DNA of 36,714 nucleotides from JBGCED01 sp045106055. Lineage in GTDB: Bacteria; Pseudomonadota; Alphaproteobacteria; CBDDJK01. The notes beneath the pieces are model-generated. The model searched no databases. It saw only the letters and a list, made by a program, of their open reading frames with translations, and was not told the DNA's origin. Where the stretch lies: the NCBI GenBank assembly GCA_045106055.1, contig JBGCED010000061.1, forward strand, positions 1 through 36,714, written 5' to 3'. Made by a program: the position numbers and the translations under genes. Shown here piece after piece: positions 23,276-31,589 of this stretch; the first letter of the stretch is position 1, and each line of letters begins with the position of its first letter.

Positions 23276-23350
23276 TTCTGCGTTTTATTGGGTTTTCACG
23301 CCTTATTGACAGGTTATTAGCAGGGGATTGACAGGGGATTAATGCTTATA

Positions 23351-23577
23351 AGCGCTGCACTTATTTTGCTTGCGCGCGCATTAAAGCATTTTTCTTAAAA
23401 GTGGTTCCGGTTTTAAGATAAAAAAATGCGTTAAAACAAAGCATTTTTCTTAAAAGTGGTTCCGGTTTTAAGATAAAAAAATGCGTTAAAACAAACTAAA
23501 GCGCTGCATTTATTTTGCTTGCGCGCGCATTAAAGCGCTGCGCTTATTTTGCTTGCGCGCGCATTAAAGCGCTGCGC
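23351..23577. repeat. 34-bp repeat array at the dctM 3' end, interrupted by the 55-bp elements
   Basis: A unit of 34 bp beginning AGCGCTGC and ending GCGCGCGCATTAA occurs at 23351-23384, 23500-23533 and 23534-23567, with a stub at 23568-23577. Two substitutions separate the copies. Each contains the 10-bp palindrome TGCGCGCGCA. On the minus strand the last copy and stub contain the end and TAA stop of dctM, so the gene's 3' end seems to be the source. Between copies 1 and 2 sit two copies of a palindromic element. Confidence 0.92.
23386..23495. repeat. 55-bp palindromic extragenic element, perfect tandem pair
   Basis: Two identical 55-bp units, 23386-23440 and 23441-23495. Each folds: GCATTTTT pairs with AAAAATGC and CTTAAAA with TTTTAAG around a GTGGTTCCGG loop, followed by a tail GTTAAAACAAA. 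The loop AAGTGG..CCGGTT and the tail TGCG.(T/C)AAAACAAA resemble an abundant extragenic palindrome I remember from Rhizobiales and other alphaproteobacteria; I cannot name it with certainty. It is not a transposon and contains no gene. Confidence 0.85.
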
Positions 23578-24931
23578 CCATAATTAGGTTTGGAAGCCCG
23601 ATGGATAATTGCGGGATATAGGTAACCATAATTAAGAATATCAGCAAAATGCCCAACCATGGCAGCGCGGCGCGCACCACTTTTAACAGCGGCATCCCTG
23701 TAATCCCCGAGGTTACAAATAGGTTCAAACCAACGGGCGGGGTGATCATGCCAATTTCCATATTAACAACCATGATGATCCCAAGATGGATCGGGTCAAT
23801 TCCTAACTGCATGGCAATCGGGAACAGAATCGGTGCCATGATCAGCAAAATGGCGGAAGGCTCCATAAAATTCCCCGCAATCAATAATAGGATATTGACG
23901 ACAATCAAGAATGACCAAGGCTCCATGCCCGCAGCAATGATCTGCTCGGTAATATAATGCGGGATGCGCTCGGTGGTCAACACATGGGCAAACAGCATTG
24001 CGTTTGCGATGATGAACATCAGCATGATGATGACTTTGGCGGATTCCAATAAGGTTTTCTTATTATCCTTATGAAACAAGCTGGTGATCAGCGCAGGGAT
24101 AAAGCGCGATAAAGTGATTTTGCTGTGCGCACCATTCTTATGCGCCAACGGCCCCATATCACGATAGACAAAATTCGCAATGATAAAGGCATAAACAGCA
24201 GCAACCGCCGCTGCCTCGGTCGGGGTGAAAATTCCACCATAAATTCCGCCCATAATGATCACAACCAGCATCAAGCCCCAAAATGCGTCTTTGCCTGATT
24301 CATAAAGCTCACGAAAGCCAACAAACGGGGTCACAGGGATTTTCTTAATCCGTGCAAATACATAAATGGCAACCATCAGCATTCCGCCCGCAACGATGCC
24401 AGGCACAATCCCCGCCATGAATAACCGCCCGACCGATGTATCGGTGGCAGCAGCATAAACCACCATGACAATCGATGGCGGGATTAAAATCCCCAATGTG
24501 CCAGCGTTACAAATAACCCCCGCAGCGAATTCTTTGGAATAGCCCGCTTTGACCATGCCCGCAATGACGATTGATCCAATCGCAACCACGGTTGCAGGCG
24601 ATGATCCCGAAACCGCAGCAAAAAACATACAGGCAAGCACAGATGCAATCGCAAGCCCCCCGCGCAAATGCCCAACACAAGCGGTTGCAAAGCGAATTAA
24701 ACGGCGCGCAACCCCGCCCGTTGTTAAAAAATGCGATGAAAGAATAAAAAACGGAATGGCAAGCAGCGTATAATGAAACATGGTTTCATAAAATTTAAGC
24801 GCAATGGACGCCATTGAGTCATTTGAAAATAAGATAATGACCGTCACCGATGCTGCGCCAAGCGAAAAGGCAACAGGCACGCCGATTAATAACAAGCCAA
24901 ATAGCAGCGCAAATAAAACTGTAATTTCCAT
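23564..24931 (-). CDS. dctM: TRAP transporter large permease (DctM family)
   Basis: A 455-residue inner-membrane protein with about twelve helices, the ion-coupled channel subunit of tripartite ATP-independent periplasmic transporters. Family marks include GVPVAFSLG, FILSSHFLTTGGVARRLIRFA, GSSPATVVAIGSIV, FTPTEAAAVAAVYA and GMITPPVGLNLFVTSGITGMPL. It pairs with the small permease 40 bases upstream. A periplasmic binding protein (DctP) is absent on both sides, so the substrate cannot be told from a partner; the adjacent MttB-like gene suggests a methylated amine or betaine (inference). Its 3' end seeds a repeat array. Confidence 0.95.
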   Translation of the reverse strand: MEITVLFALLFGLLLIGVPVAFSLGAASVTVIILFSNDSMASIALKFYETMFHYTLLAIPFFILSSHFLTTGGVARRLIRFATACVGHLRGGLAIASVLACMFFAAVSGSSPATVVAIGSIVIAGMVKAGYSKEFAAGVICNAGTLGILIPPSIVMVVYAAATDTSVGRLFMAGIVPGIVAGGMLMVAIYVFARIKKIPVTPFVGFRELYESGKDAFWGLMLVVIIMGGIYGGIFTPTEAAAVAAVYAFIIANFVYRDMGPLAHKNGAHSKITLSRFIPALITSLFHKDNKKTLLESAKVIIMLMFIIANAMLFAHVLTTERIPHYITEQIIAAGMEPWSFLIVVNILLLIAGNFMEPSAILLIMAPILFPIAMQLGIDPIHLGIIMVVNMEIGMITPPVGLNLFVTSGITGMPLLKVVRAALPWLGILLIFLIMVTYIPQLSIGLPNLIMGAAL

Positions 24932-24971
24932 AAAACTCTATGCCCCCAAAAAAATACTATGCCCTAAAAAT

Positions 24972-25532
24972 TTAAGCGGATGGTTTTTGTTCAATTTCTT
25001 TAGAAAATTGCTCTATCGCATCCTTGGCTTCATCGCGGGTAAGCATATTGACTTGCTGATCGGTAATCACGCGGTAAGCAACCCCCAGCAAGCGCAAGAA
25101 AATAAGCCCCAAGCCAAAGGGAACAACCAAATAGGCAATCCATATTTCAAGATGAATATCTTCCATCATAATGCCAGCGCGTTTCATTTTGCTGATGTAA
25201 ACCCAGCCCCCATAAAAGATAATGCCCGCATAGACTGAACAGGCAACAATCGATAATAGTCCTAATATTTTTTGAGTTTTAACCCCGAACAGATTTACAA
25301 GCGCGTCAACCCCAATATGGCTGCCTTGCTTAACAACCCAAGAAGACCCAAATAAGACAAGCCACGCAAACAGGGTTGATGTTACCTCCAGCGCCCAGAA
25401 AAAGCCTGAATTAAAGACATAGCGCAGCACAACTTGAATAAAGGTCACCCCCACCATGCCCGCAAGCAATAAGGTAATAAAAATTTCTTCAATATGGCAA
25501 AAAACACCATATGCTGAACGCCATTTTAACAT
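24972..25532 (-). CDS. dctQ: TRAP transporter small permease (DctQ family)
   Basis: 186 residues with four membrane helices (about 13-33, 45-68, 82-108, 123-150). It shows the DctQ pattern HIEEIFITLLLAGMVGVTFIQVVLRYVF, FLFASSWVVKQGSHIGVDAL-like (FGSSWVVKQGSHIGVDAL) and the LVVPFGLGLIFLRLLG segment. It is the membrane partner of DctM. The ATG at 25532 with GAGG 6 bases upstream is preferred over a GTG at 25544. It lies 118 bases after the MttB-like gene. Confidence 0.93.
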   Translation of the reverse strand: MLKWRSAYGVFCHIEEIFITLLLAGMVGVTFIQVVLRYVFNSGFFWALEVTSTLFAWLVLFGSSWVVKQGSHIGVDALVNLFGVKTQKILGLLSIVACSVYAGIIFYGGWVYISKMKRAGIMMEDIHLEIWIAYLVVPFGLGLIFLRLLGVAYRVITDQQVNMLTRDEAKDAIEQFSKEIEQKPSA

Positions 25533-25650
25533 GTTTATCCTCACCCTTTTTTGTGATCATAATCTTTATTTACAATCATAACCAGAACATAAAAAACGAC
25601 CTTATATAAATAAACCCATGCTTGCAACCCCTTATTTTAAAAGCATGATT

Positions 25651-27165
25651 TCAATACCATTGATCGGGAAGTTCGGATTTGCGGCGGGCAATATAGGCTT
25701 CAAGTGCTTCTTTTTTATCCATTGCAAGTGATGGGGGCTGATAATCCCCTAATATTTGTTTCATCTTTAAATTGGCACGCATTTCTGCGCTTTGGCTGCC
25801 GCGTTCTTCCCAATTTTCCACATTCTCGCTATCTGACATGCTGGCTTCATAATATGCGGTTTCATAATTTTGCATTGTATGGGCTGAACCCAAGAAATGC
25901 CCGCCTGGATCAACCTCGCCATAAGCAGATTGGGCAAGCGTATTTTCATTTAAGGCAAGCCCGTGCATGATGGTTTGATGCGCACCAAGGCGATCTGCGT
26001 CCAAGATAAGCTTTTCAAAGGATGTGCAAAGCCCGCCCTCCAGCCAGCCCGCAGCATGAAGCACAAAATTTGCGCCCGCAAGCGCGGTGGATAGCATACT
26101 ATCTGCGCTTTCTGCGCCTGCTTGAAAATCAGCAATTTTGGATGCAGTAAGCGATCCGCCGCAGCGCAACGGTAAGTTTAAACGGCGCGCCAGCTGCCCA
26201 ATGATCAAATTGGAAAGCACAGGTTCGGGCATGCCAAAAGTTGGTGCGCCCGTGCGTAAATTCATGGAAGACAGAAAATTTCCAAGCACAAATGGTGCGC
26301 CTTTGCGGATAATTTGGCTATAGGCGCAGCAAAACATTGCCTCCGCCAAGGCCTGCGCGATTGATCCTGCGGTGGTAACAGGCCCCATTGCCCCGCCCAA
26401 GATGAACGGTGCAACGATGATCCCCTGCCCTGCGCCGCAATAGACCTCTATCGCTTCGGTGACCACGCGATCAATCAATAAGGGGGAATTGGTATTCACA
26501 TTGCCCATAATCACGCAATGCTGATCCATCACCGCTTTTGTGTGTAAAATTCTTGCCATTTCAATCGAATCTTCGGCGCGTTCCTTGGTGGTAATCGCGC
26601 CAAGATGCGGCTTATCACTGTAACGCATATGCAAATAGACCATATCCAAATGCCGCTTTGAAACGGGAACATCACAAGGCTCGCAAGTGACCAGCCCCGA
26701 ATGATGCAGACTGGGCAGATTATAGCAGATTTTAACCAGATTTTCCAAATCCTTGATCGTGCCATAACGCCGCCCTTGATCCAAATCACGCACAAAGGGC
26801 GGGCCATAAACGGGCGCAAATACTTGATGATTGCCGCCAATTTGAACGGATCTGTCAGGGTTTCGCGAATGCTGCGTAAAGCTTGCAGGCGCAGTTTTAA
26901 TCAATTCGCGGATCATGGCAGCATCGGCGCGCACCCGCTCGCCCTCAATTTTTGCGCCCGCTTTGCGCCATAATTCTAGCGCATAAGGGTTTGCAGTAAA
27001 ATCCATGCCCTTTTCTTGAATAAGCCAATCGGCTTGGGCTTCAATTTGGCTAAGCCCCTCTTCTTGCAGCAATGCAAAAAAGGGAATGGCGCGATTAATG
27101 AAAGCTGGCGCATTAAGACTCTCTTGCTGGGGGGATGATGTTTTTCTTACTCTGCCACGGCGCAT
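25651..27165 (-). CDS. Trimethylamine methyltransferase (MttB) family protein, non-pyrrolysine
   Basis: A 504-residue TIM-barrel methyltransferase of the MttB superfamily, with FAPVYGPPFVRDLDQGRRYGT, the middle PHLGAITTKERAEDSIEMAR and the C-terminal GGHFLGSAHTMQNYETAYYEA. The frame is continuous, with no in-frame amber codon, so it lacks the pyrrolysine of the archaeal enzyme. Non-pyrrolysine relatives such as MtgB demethylate quaternary amines (glycine betaine, proline betaine, carnitine), passing the methyl to a corrinoid protein. No corrinoid protein or reactivase gene is in the window. Start ATG at 27165 follows AGGGGT. It leads a probable operon with the TRAP permease. Confidence 0.93.
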   Translation of the reverse strand: MRRGRVRKTSSPQQESLNAPAFINRAIPFFALLQEEGLSQIEAQADWLIQEKGMDFTANPYALELWRKAGAKIEGERVRADAAMIRELIKTAPASFTQHSRNPDRSVQIGGNHQVFAPVYGPPFVRDLDQGRRYGTIKDLENLVKICYNLPSLHHSGLVTCEPCDVPVSKRHLDMVYLHMRYSDKPHLGAITTKERAEDSIEMARILHTKAVMDQHCVIMGNVNTNSPLLIDRVVTEAIEVYCGAGQGIIVAPFILGGAMGPVTTAGSIAQALAEAMFCCAYSQIIRKGAPFVLGNFLSSMNLRTGAPTFGMPEPVLSNLIIGQLARRLNLPLRCGGSLTASKIADFQAGAESADSMLSTALAGANFVLHAAGWLEGGLCTSFEKLILDADRLGAHQTIMHGLALNENTLAQSAYGEVDPGGHFLGSAHTMQNYETAYYEASMSDSENVENWEERGSQSAEMRANLKMKQILGDYQPPSLAMDKKEALEAYIARRKSELPDQWY

Positions 27166-27398
27166 GATTTACCCCTTTTTTAAAAGGATTGATTATTGAT
27201 TAAAGGCTGCATTAAAAATACTGATTGTTCAGTTGCTGAACCATAATATGATTAGGGATTATAAATGATAAAGCAAGCAATTTTATGGATGGGACTTGAT
27301 GTGAAAAAAATATATCTGGCACAAAATGCCATCAAAGCGGATCACCTTTGGTGCGCGCAAATGAAAAAGGCTCTAATGCAGGGCAAGTTATAATTTTA

Positions 27399-27427
27399 TT
27401 GTGCAATGCAATATTATTTTGTATGAT
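27399..27427 (+). promoter_or_regulatory. Predicted gltA promoter
   Basis: TTGTGC (27399-27404), 17 bases, TATGAT (27422-27427), 50 bases before the gltA ATG, which has AAGGAG 7 bases upstream. The rest of the spacer between the MttB-like gene and gltA (27166-27398) is AT-rich and shows no gene. Confidence 0.5.
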
Positions 27428-27477
27428 GCGCGCAAGATCAAGATGAATTATCATCATTAATATGAAGGAGACCGCGC

Positions 27478-28773
27478 ATGGACGGCAAATTTGTAACCTT
27501 AACCGATAATGAAACAGGCAAAAGCTTTAAGCTTCCAGTGATAAGCGGCGCAATCGGCCCTGATGTGATTGACATTCGCAGCCTATATGCAGAAACAGGG
27601 ATGTTCACCTATGATCCCGGATTTACTTCAACCGCATCTTGTGAATCTGCGATTACCTATATTGATGGTGATAAAGGCGAATTGATGCACCGTGGATACA
27701 GCATTGAAGGATTGGCTGAAAATTGCAGCTTTTTGGAAATATGCTATTTGCTGCTGAACGCAAAAATGCCAAACCAAACAGAATTGGATCAATTTGCCTA
27801 TACCATTACCCATCATACCATGCTGCATGAGCAAATTGTGAATTTCTTTCGCGGGTTTCGCCGTGATGCGCATCCAATGGCGATTATGGTTGGGGTTGTT
27901 GGTGCATTATCTGCATTCTATCATGATTCAACCGATATTAATGATCCGCATCAACGCATGATCGCATCACATCGCCTAATTGCAAAAATGCCAACCATTG
28001 CGGCTTGGGCATATAAATATTCTGTGGGACAGCCTTTTGTCTATCCGCGCAATGAAAAGGATTTTGTTGAAAATTTCCTTTATATGGTATTTTCAACCCC
28101 CGCCGAAGATTATACAGTATCGCCAGCGGTTGTGCGCGCGATGGAGCGGATTTTCATCCTTCATGCCGACCATGAACAAAATGCGTCAACATCAACTGTG
28201 CGTCTTGCTGGATCATCGGGCGCAAACCCGTTTGCCTGTATTGCTGCTGGAATTTCCAGCCTGTGGGGACCCGCCCATGGCGGCGCAAACGAAGCCGTAT
28301 TAAATATGCTCGAAGAAATTGGGTCGGTTGACCGCATTCCAGAATTTATTGCCCGCGCAAAAGATAAAGAGGATGGTTTCCGCCTAATGGGCTTTGGGCA
28401 TCGCGTTTACCGCAATTACGATCCGCGCGCCAATGTGCTGAAGAAAAGCTGTGACGAGGTTTTGAATGAATTAAATGTCACCGATCCTTTGCTGAATATT
28501 GCCCGCGAACTAGAGCAGGTTGCATTGAATGATCCCTATTTTGTGGAACGCAAATTATTCCCAAATGTTGATTTTTATTCTGGCATTATTCTAAAAGCAA
28601 TCGGTTTTCCAACCAGCATGTTTACCGTGTTGTTTGCGCTTGCAAGAACGGTGGGCTGGGTTGCCCATTGGAATGAAATGATTACCGATCCAAAAATGAA
28701 AATCGGTCGTCCGCGCCAATTATTTACAGGACATGAACCCAGAACAGCACCCCCGCTTGATAAGCGCAGCTAA
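27478..28773 (+). CDS. gltA: Citrate synthase, type I
   Basis: GltA condenses acetyl-CoA and oxaloacetate to citrate, the entry to the TCA cycle. 431 residues, the usual length of Gram-negative hexameric citrate synthase with the N-terminal beta domain. Seen are YIDGDKGELMHRGYSIEGLA, the active-site HADHEQNASTSTVRL, WGPAHGGANEAVLNML, and GFGHRVYRNYDPRA, which supplies the second His and phosphate contacts. It is monocistronic: its own promoter, an AAGGAG site, and a strong terminator 40 bases after the stop. Confidence 0.98.
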   Translation: MDGKFVTLTDNETGKSFKLPVISGAIGPDVIDIRSLYAETGMFTYDPGFTSTASCESAITYIDGDKGELMHRGYSIEGLAENCSFLEICYLLLNAKMPNQTELDQFAYTITHHTMLHEQIVNFFRGFRRDAHPMAIMVGVVGALSAFYHDSTDINDPHQRMIASHRLIAKMPTIAAWAYKYSVGQPFVYPRNEKDFVENFLYMVFSTPAEDYTVSPAVVRAMERIFILHADHEQNASTSTVRLAGSSGANPFACIAAGISSLWGPAHGGANEAVLNMLEEIGSVDRIPEFIARAKDKEDGFRLMGFGHRVYRNYDPRANVLKKSCDEVLNELNVTDPLLNIARELEQVALNDPYFVERKLFPNVDFYSGIILKAIGFPTSMFTVLFALARTVGWVAHWNEMITDPKMKIGRPRQLFTGHEPRTAPPLDKRS

Positions 28774-28812
28774 TTTTATAAATCATAATATTTTCTTATT
28801 GTAACTTTATGG

Positions 28813-28848
28813 GTGCGGTAAATATATCATATATTTACCGCACTTTTT
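28813..28848 (+). terminator. Rho-independent terminator of gltA
   Basis: GTGCGGTAAATATA (28813-28826), 3-base loop, TATATTTACCGCAC (28830-28843), then five T: a perfect 14-bp stem. The possible first ATG of the next gene (28849) directly follows the T tract. Confidence 0.95.
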
Positions 28849-28872
28849 ATGATCGGATGTCATATATCGCCT

Positions 28873-29763
28873 ATGCCAAAATTGCCAACCAAGCCCCGAA
28901 ATGGCGTTATTAAGCCTGCAACACTGCCCAAAAATCGCTTGATCTGGATCGCTTCCTATCCAAAATCAGGCAATACTTGGATGCGCGCATTCTTGGCGAA
29001 TTTAATTGCAAACTCAGAATCGCCGCTTGATTTAGAGGCGATTGGCAGTTTCTGCCCATCCGAGGCAAATATCTATTGGTATCAGCCCTTTTTAAAAGGC
29101 GGTAAGCTTGTTGATTTTAGCGAAGAAGCGCTTATCAAAATGCGCCCCTTGGTGCATCATAATATGTTGCAGCGCACTTCCAATCATCTTCCCTTAAAAA
29201 CCCATAGCCAATATGGCACACTTTACAACACCCCCCTAATTACAGCGCAAATATCCATGGGGGCGATTTATATTATCCGCGATCCGCGTGATGTTGTGCT
29301 TTCAGGAATGCATCATTTTAACCTTACCCAGCAGCAAATGATTGAATTTATGCGAACCCATGCAAGCTGCAATGTGCAAACGGACGGCAATGTAAGCGAA
29401 TGGCTGGGAAAATGGTCGGATCACGCAGGTTCGTGGGCGCAATTCTTTCCAAAGCCAAAATTAATCCTGCGCTATGAGGATTTGCTAAAAGACCCGATTT
29501 TATATTTCAGCAAGGTTGCAAAATGGCTTAACATCACCCAAGATCAAAAACGCATTGACAAAGCCGTTGAATTTTCATCTTTTAAGCAAATGAAAGCGAT
29601 GGAAGCCGATACTGGATTTAGCGAGCGCCCAGATCATGTCAGCAGCTTCTTTCGCGCTGGCAAAAGCGGGGAATGGCGGGATCGCTTGGCAAAAGCGGAT
29701 ATTAAACAAATTCAAGCCGATCATGGGGCGATGATGAAACAATTTAATTACGACCTGATTTAA
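28873..29763 (+). CDS. Sulfotransferase domain protein
   Basis: About 296 residues, cytosolic P-loop-like sulfotransferase that would move sulfate from PAPS to an alcohol or amine. The PAPS-binding loop SYPKSGNTWMRAF is near the N-terminus (residues 28-40), the 3'-phosphate motif IIRDPRDVVLSGMHH is central, then RYEDLL and the C-terminal SSFFRAGKSGEWRDRL (the family's RKG..GdWk). The acceptor is unknown; relatives of this size act on steroids, lipids or glycans. Two starts are possible; the ATG at 28849 abuts the gltA terminator, so the second ATG at 28873 is preferred. Confidence 0.88.
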   Translation: MPKLPTKPRNGVIKPATLPKNRLIWIASYPKSGNTWMRAFLANLIANSESPLDLEAIGSFCPSEANIYWYQPFLKGGKLVDFSEEALIKMRPLVHHNMLQRTSNHLPLKTHSQYGTLYNTPLITAQISMGAIYIIRDPRDVVLSGMHHFNLTQQQMIEFMRTHASCNVQTDGNVSEWLGKWSDHAGSWAQFFPKPKLILRYEDLLKDPILYFSKVAKWLNITQDQKRIDKAVEFSSFKQMKAMEADTGFSERPDHVSSFFRAGKSGEWRDRLAKADIKQIQADHGAMMKQFNYDLI

Positions 29764-29786
29764 ATATATGAAATATGGCATGATAA

Positions 29787-30830
29787 ATGGCTGATGACGC
29801 CACAATCGAAATTGATAAATATGCAGCGATTGATCTTGGCAGCAATAATTGCCGCTTGCTTATCGCGCAACCAGAAACCACACGCAGCATTGGTCAAATG
29901 CGGGTGCTTGGATCCTATTCAAAATCGGTGCGCCTTGGGGAAAGCCTAAGCCTTGGCGGGCGTTTAACCCCGATTGCCATGTCACGGGCGCGGGATGCGC
30001 TTTATATTTGCAAGCAAAAAATCATGATGGCAGGCATCACAAAAGTGCGCGGGGTTGCAACCGCCGCATGCAGACGCGCCAGCAATGCGGATGATTTTGT
30101 CAATTTAATTAATAACCAATTACAGCTGCCCATTGCCATCATTACCCCAGAAATCGAAGCAAAATTGGCGTGGCGTGGCTGTTTTCCGCTATCGCTTCCA
30201 GAAGCACAAGATTTATTGATTTTTGACATTGGCGGTGCAAGCACCCAAATTATTTACGCCACCAGAGACGAGGCGGGCTGGCAATGGGTGGATTGGCTTT
30301 CTTTGGATGAGGGGGTCATTACCCTATTTGAAAAAATGACCCAGCAATCAGGCTTGGGATCAGGCATGGTTTTTGATTCCCAGCTTTATGGTGACATGGT
30401 TGCGAAATTGCGCAAGCCCATCCAAGCATTTGATCAAAAAAATGGCATTAATCGCAAAATCAAGGCACAAGGCGCAAGTGAAACAGCCCAAATGGAAACA
30501 GCCCAAATGATTGGCACATCTGGTACGGTAACCACCCTTTGCGGCGTGATTGCGGGGCTTGAACGCTATGATCGTATTATTGTGGATGGGGCGTGGCTTG
30601 AACGCGATGCTTGCATGCAGCTGATTGGCGATTTGGTTGCAATGCCAGCAGCAAAGCGCATGGAAATTGGCTGTATTGGTGCAGATCGCGCCGATTTAAT
30701 GATTGCGGGCTGCGCCTTGCTGGAAGCGATTTGGGGCGTGTGGGATTTCACTAGGATTCGAGTTGCTGATCGCGGGCTGCGCGAGGGAATATTGCATCAT
30801 ATGATGCAAGAAGATGGTTATCATGGTTAA
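29787..30830 (+). CDS. Ppx/GppA family exopolyphosphatase or pppGpp phosphatase
   Basis: 347 residues of the actin-like ASKHA fold. The N-terminal AAIDLGSNNCRLLIA and central LLIFDIGGASTQIIY are the two phosphate loops, and MIGTSGTVTTLCG holds the adenosine-side loop; VADRGLREGIL closes the catalytic part. This short version lacks the long C-terminal HD domain of E. coli Ppx. It would degrade polyphosphate chains or convert pppGpp to ppGpp. A perfect 15-bp duplication inserts ETAQM twice just before the GTSG loop. It overlaps rlmE by 17 bases, as in many alphaproteobacteria. Confidence 0.9.
   Translation: MADDATIEIDKYAAIDLGSNNCRLLIAQPETTRSIGQMRVLGSYSKSVRLGESLSLGGRLTPIAMSRARDALYICKQKIMMAGITKVRGVATAACRRASNADDFVNLINNQLQLPIAIITPEIEAKLAWRGCFPLSLPEAQDLLIFDIGGASTQIIYATRDEAGWQWVDWLSLDEGVITLFEKMTQQSGLGSGMVFDSQLYGDMVAKLRKPIQAFDQKNGINRKIKAQGASETAQMETAQMIGTSGTVTTLCGVIAGLERYDRIIVDGAWLERDACMQLIGDLVAMPAAKRMEIGCIGADRADLMIAGCALLEAIWGVWDFTRIRVADRGLREGILHHMMQEDGYHG
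30480..30509. repeat. 15-bp perfect in-frame duplication inside ppx/gppA
   Basis: GAAACAGCCCAAATG occurs twice (30480-30494 and 30495-30509). It encodes ETAQM-ETAQM immediately before the IGTSGT loop, so five residues appear to have been added without breaking the frame. Confidence 0.92.
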
Positions 30831-31581
30831 AAAAAAGCTCCATAAAAACGCTAAGAATAATGCCAATAAGCATATATTGGGGGATATGAATCCGTCAGGC
30901 AGGGTCACCCAGAAAGATTTGTTTGAACGGGTTAAGACCGCTAAATTTCGCAAAATCTCATCCACAAAATGGTTGCAGCGGCAATTAAATGATCCTTATG
31001 TTCAAGCAGCGCAGCAAGTGGGCTATCGCAGCCGTGCTGCCTTTAAATTATTGCAGTTGAATGATAAATATAACTTTGTTCAAACCGCAAGCCAAGCGGG
31101 CAGCATGGCGATTGATTTGGGTGCAGCCCCTGGCGGCTGGACGCAAATTCTGGTCAAGGAATTGGGCGATAATAAGGTGATTGCACTTGATATTCTGGAT
31201 ATGGAACCGATTGAAGGCGCACTGTTCGTCAAAGCGGATTGTCAGTCGGATGCAGCGTGGGATCAGCTGAAAATATTAAAAGCAGATCATAAAGTGCATT
31301 TGGTGCTATCCGATATGGCAGCGCCCACCATTGGTCATCCGCAAACCGATCAAATTCGCACGCTTGCGCTGGCTGAAATGGCATATGAATTTGCAAAAGA
31401 ACATTTGGATCAAGGCGGACATTTTGTAACCAAAATTTTTCAAGGCGGCGCAGATCAAGCCTTGCTGGGTCAACTAAAGCGGGATTTTCACAAAGTGCAT
31501 CATGCAAAGCCTGCTGCCAGCCGCAAACAATCGCCTGAAGCTTATCTGGTCGCGCTTAATTATCGCGGGCAGCATGAATAA
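30814..31581 (+). CDS. rlmE: 23S rRNA 2'-O-methyltransferase RlmE (RrmJ/FtsJ)
   Basis: RlmE methylates the 2'-O of U2552 in 23S rRNA using SAM, needed for efficient 50S assembly. 255 residues, with an N-terminal basic extension of about 50 residues beyond the E. coli form. The K-D-K-E catalytic tetrad is K78 (SRAAFKLL), D167 (LVLSDMAA), K207 (FVTKIFQ) and E242 (SPEAYLVA); the SAM loop is IDLGAAPGGWTQ. Start at 30814 is inside the ppx end; an in-frame ATG at 30823 is an alternative. Convergent with the SDR gene, 8 bases away. Confidence 0.95.
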   Translation: MVIMVKKKLHKNAKNNANKHILGDMNPSGRVTQKDLFERVKTAKFRKISSTKWLQRQLNDPYVQAAQQVGYRSRAAFKLLQLNDKYNFVQTASQAGSMAIDLGAAPGGWTQILVKELGDNKVIALDILDMEPIEGALFVKADCQSDAAWDQLKILKADHKVHLVLSDMAAPTIGHPQTDQIRTLALAEMAYEFAKEHLDQGGHFVTKIFQGGADQALLGQLKRDFHKVHHAKPAASRKQSPEAYLVALNYRGQHE

Positions 31582-31589
31582 AGGCAGGA

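Noticed and set aside
23071..23300. FNR/FixK box upstream of ccoN
   Set aside because: TTGAATCAAGATCA near 23235 does not fit TTGAT-N4-ATCAA in both halves.
23351..23577. Repeat array considered as a CRISPR
   Set aside because: The units are head-to-tail without unique spacers, one set copies the dctM end, and no cas gene is near.
25651..27165. Pyrrolysine-coded MttB
   Set aside because: The frame runs 504 codons with no in-frame amber, so a pyrrolysine read-through is not needed.
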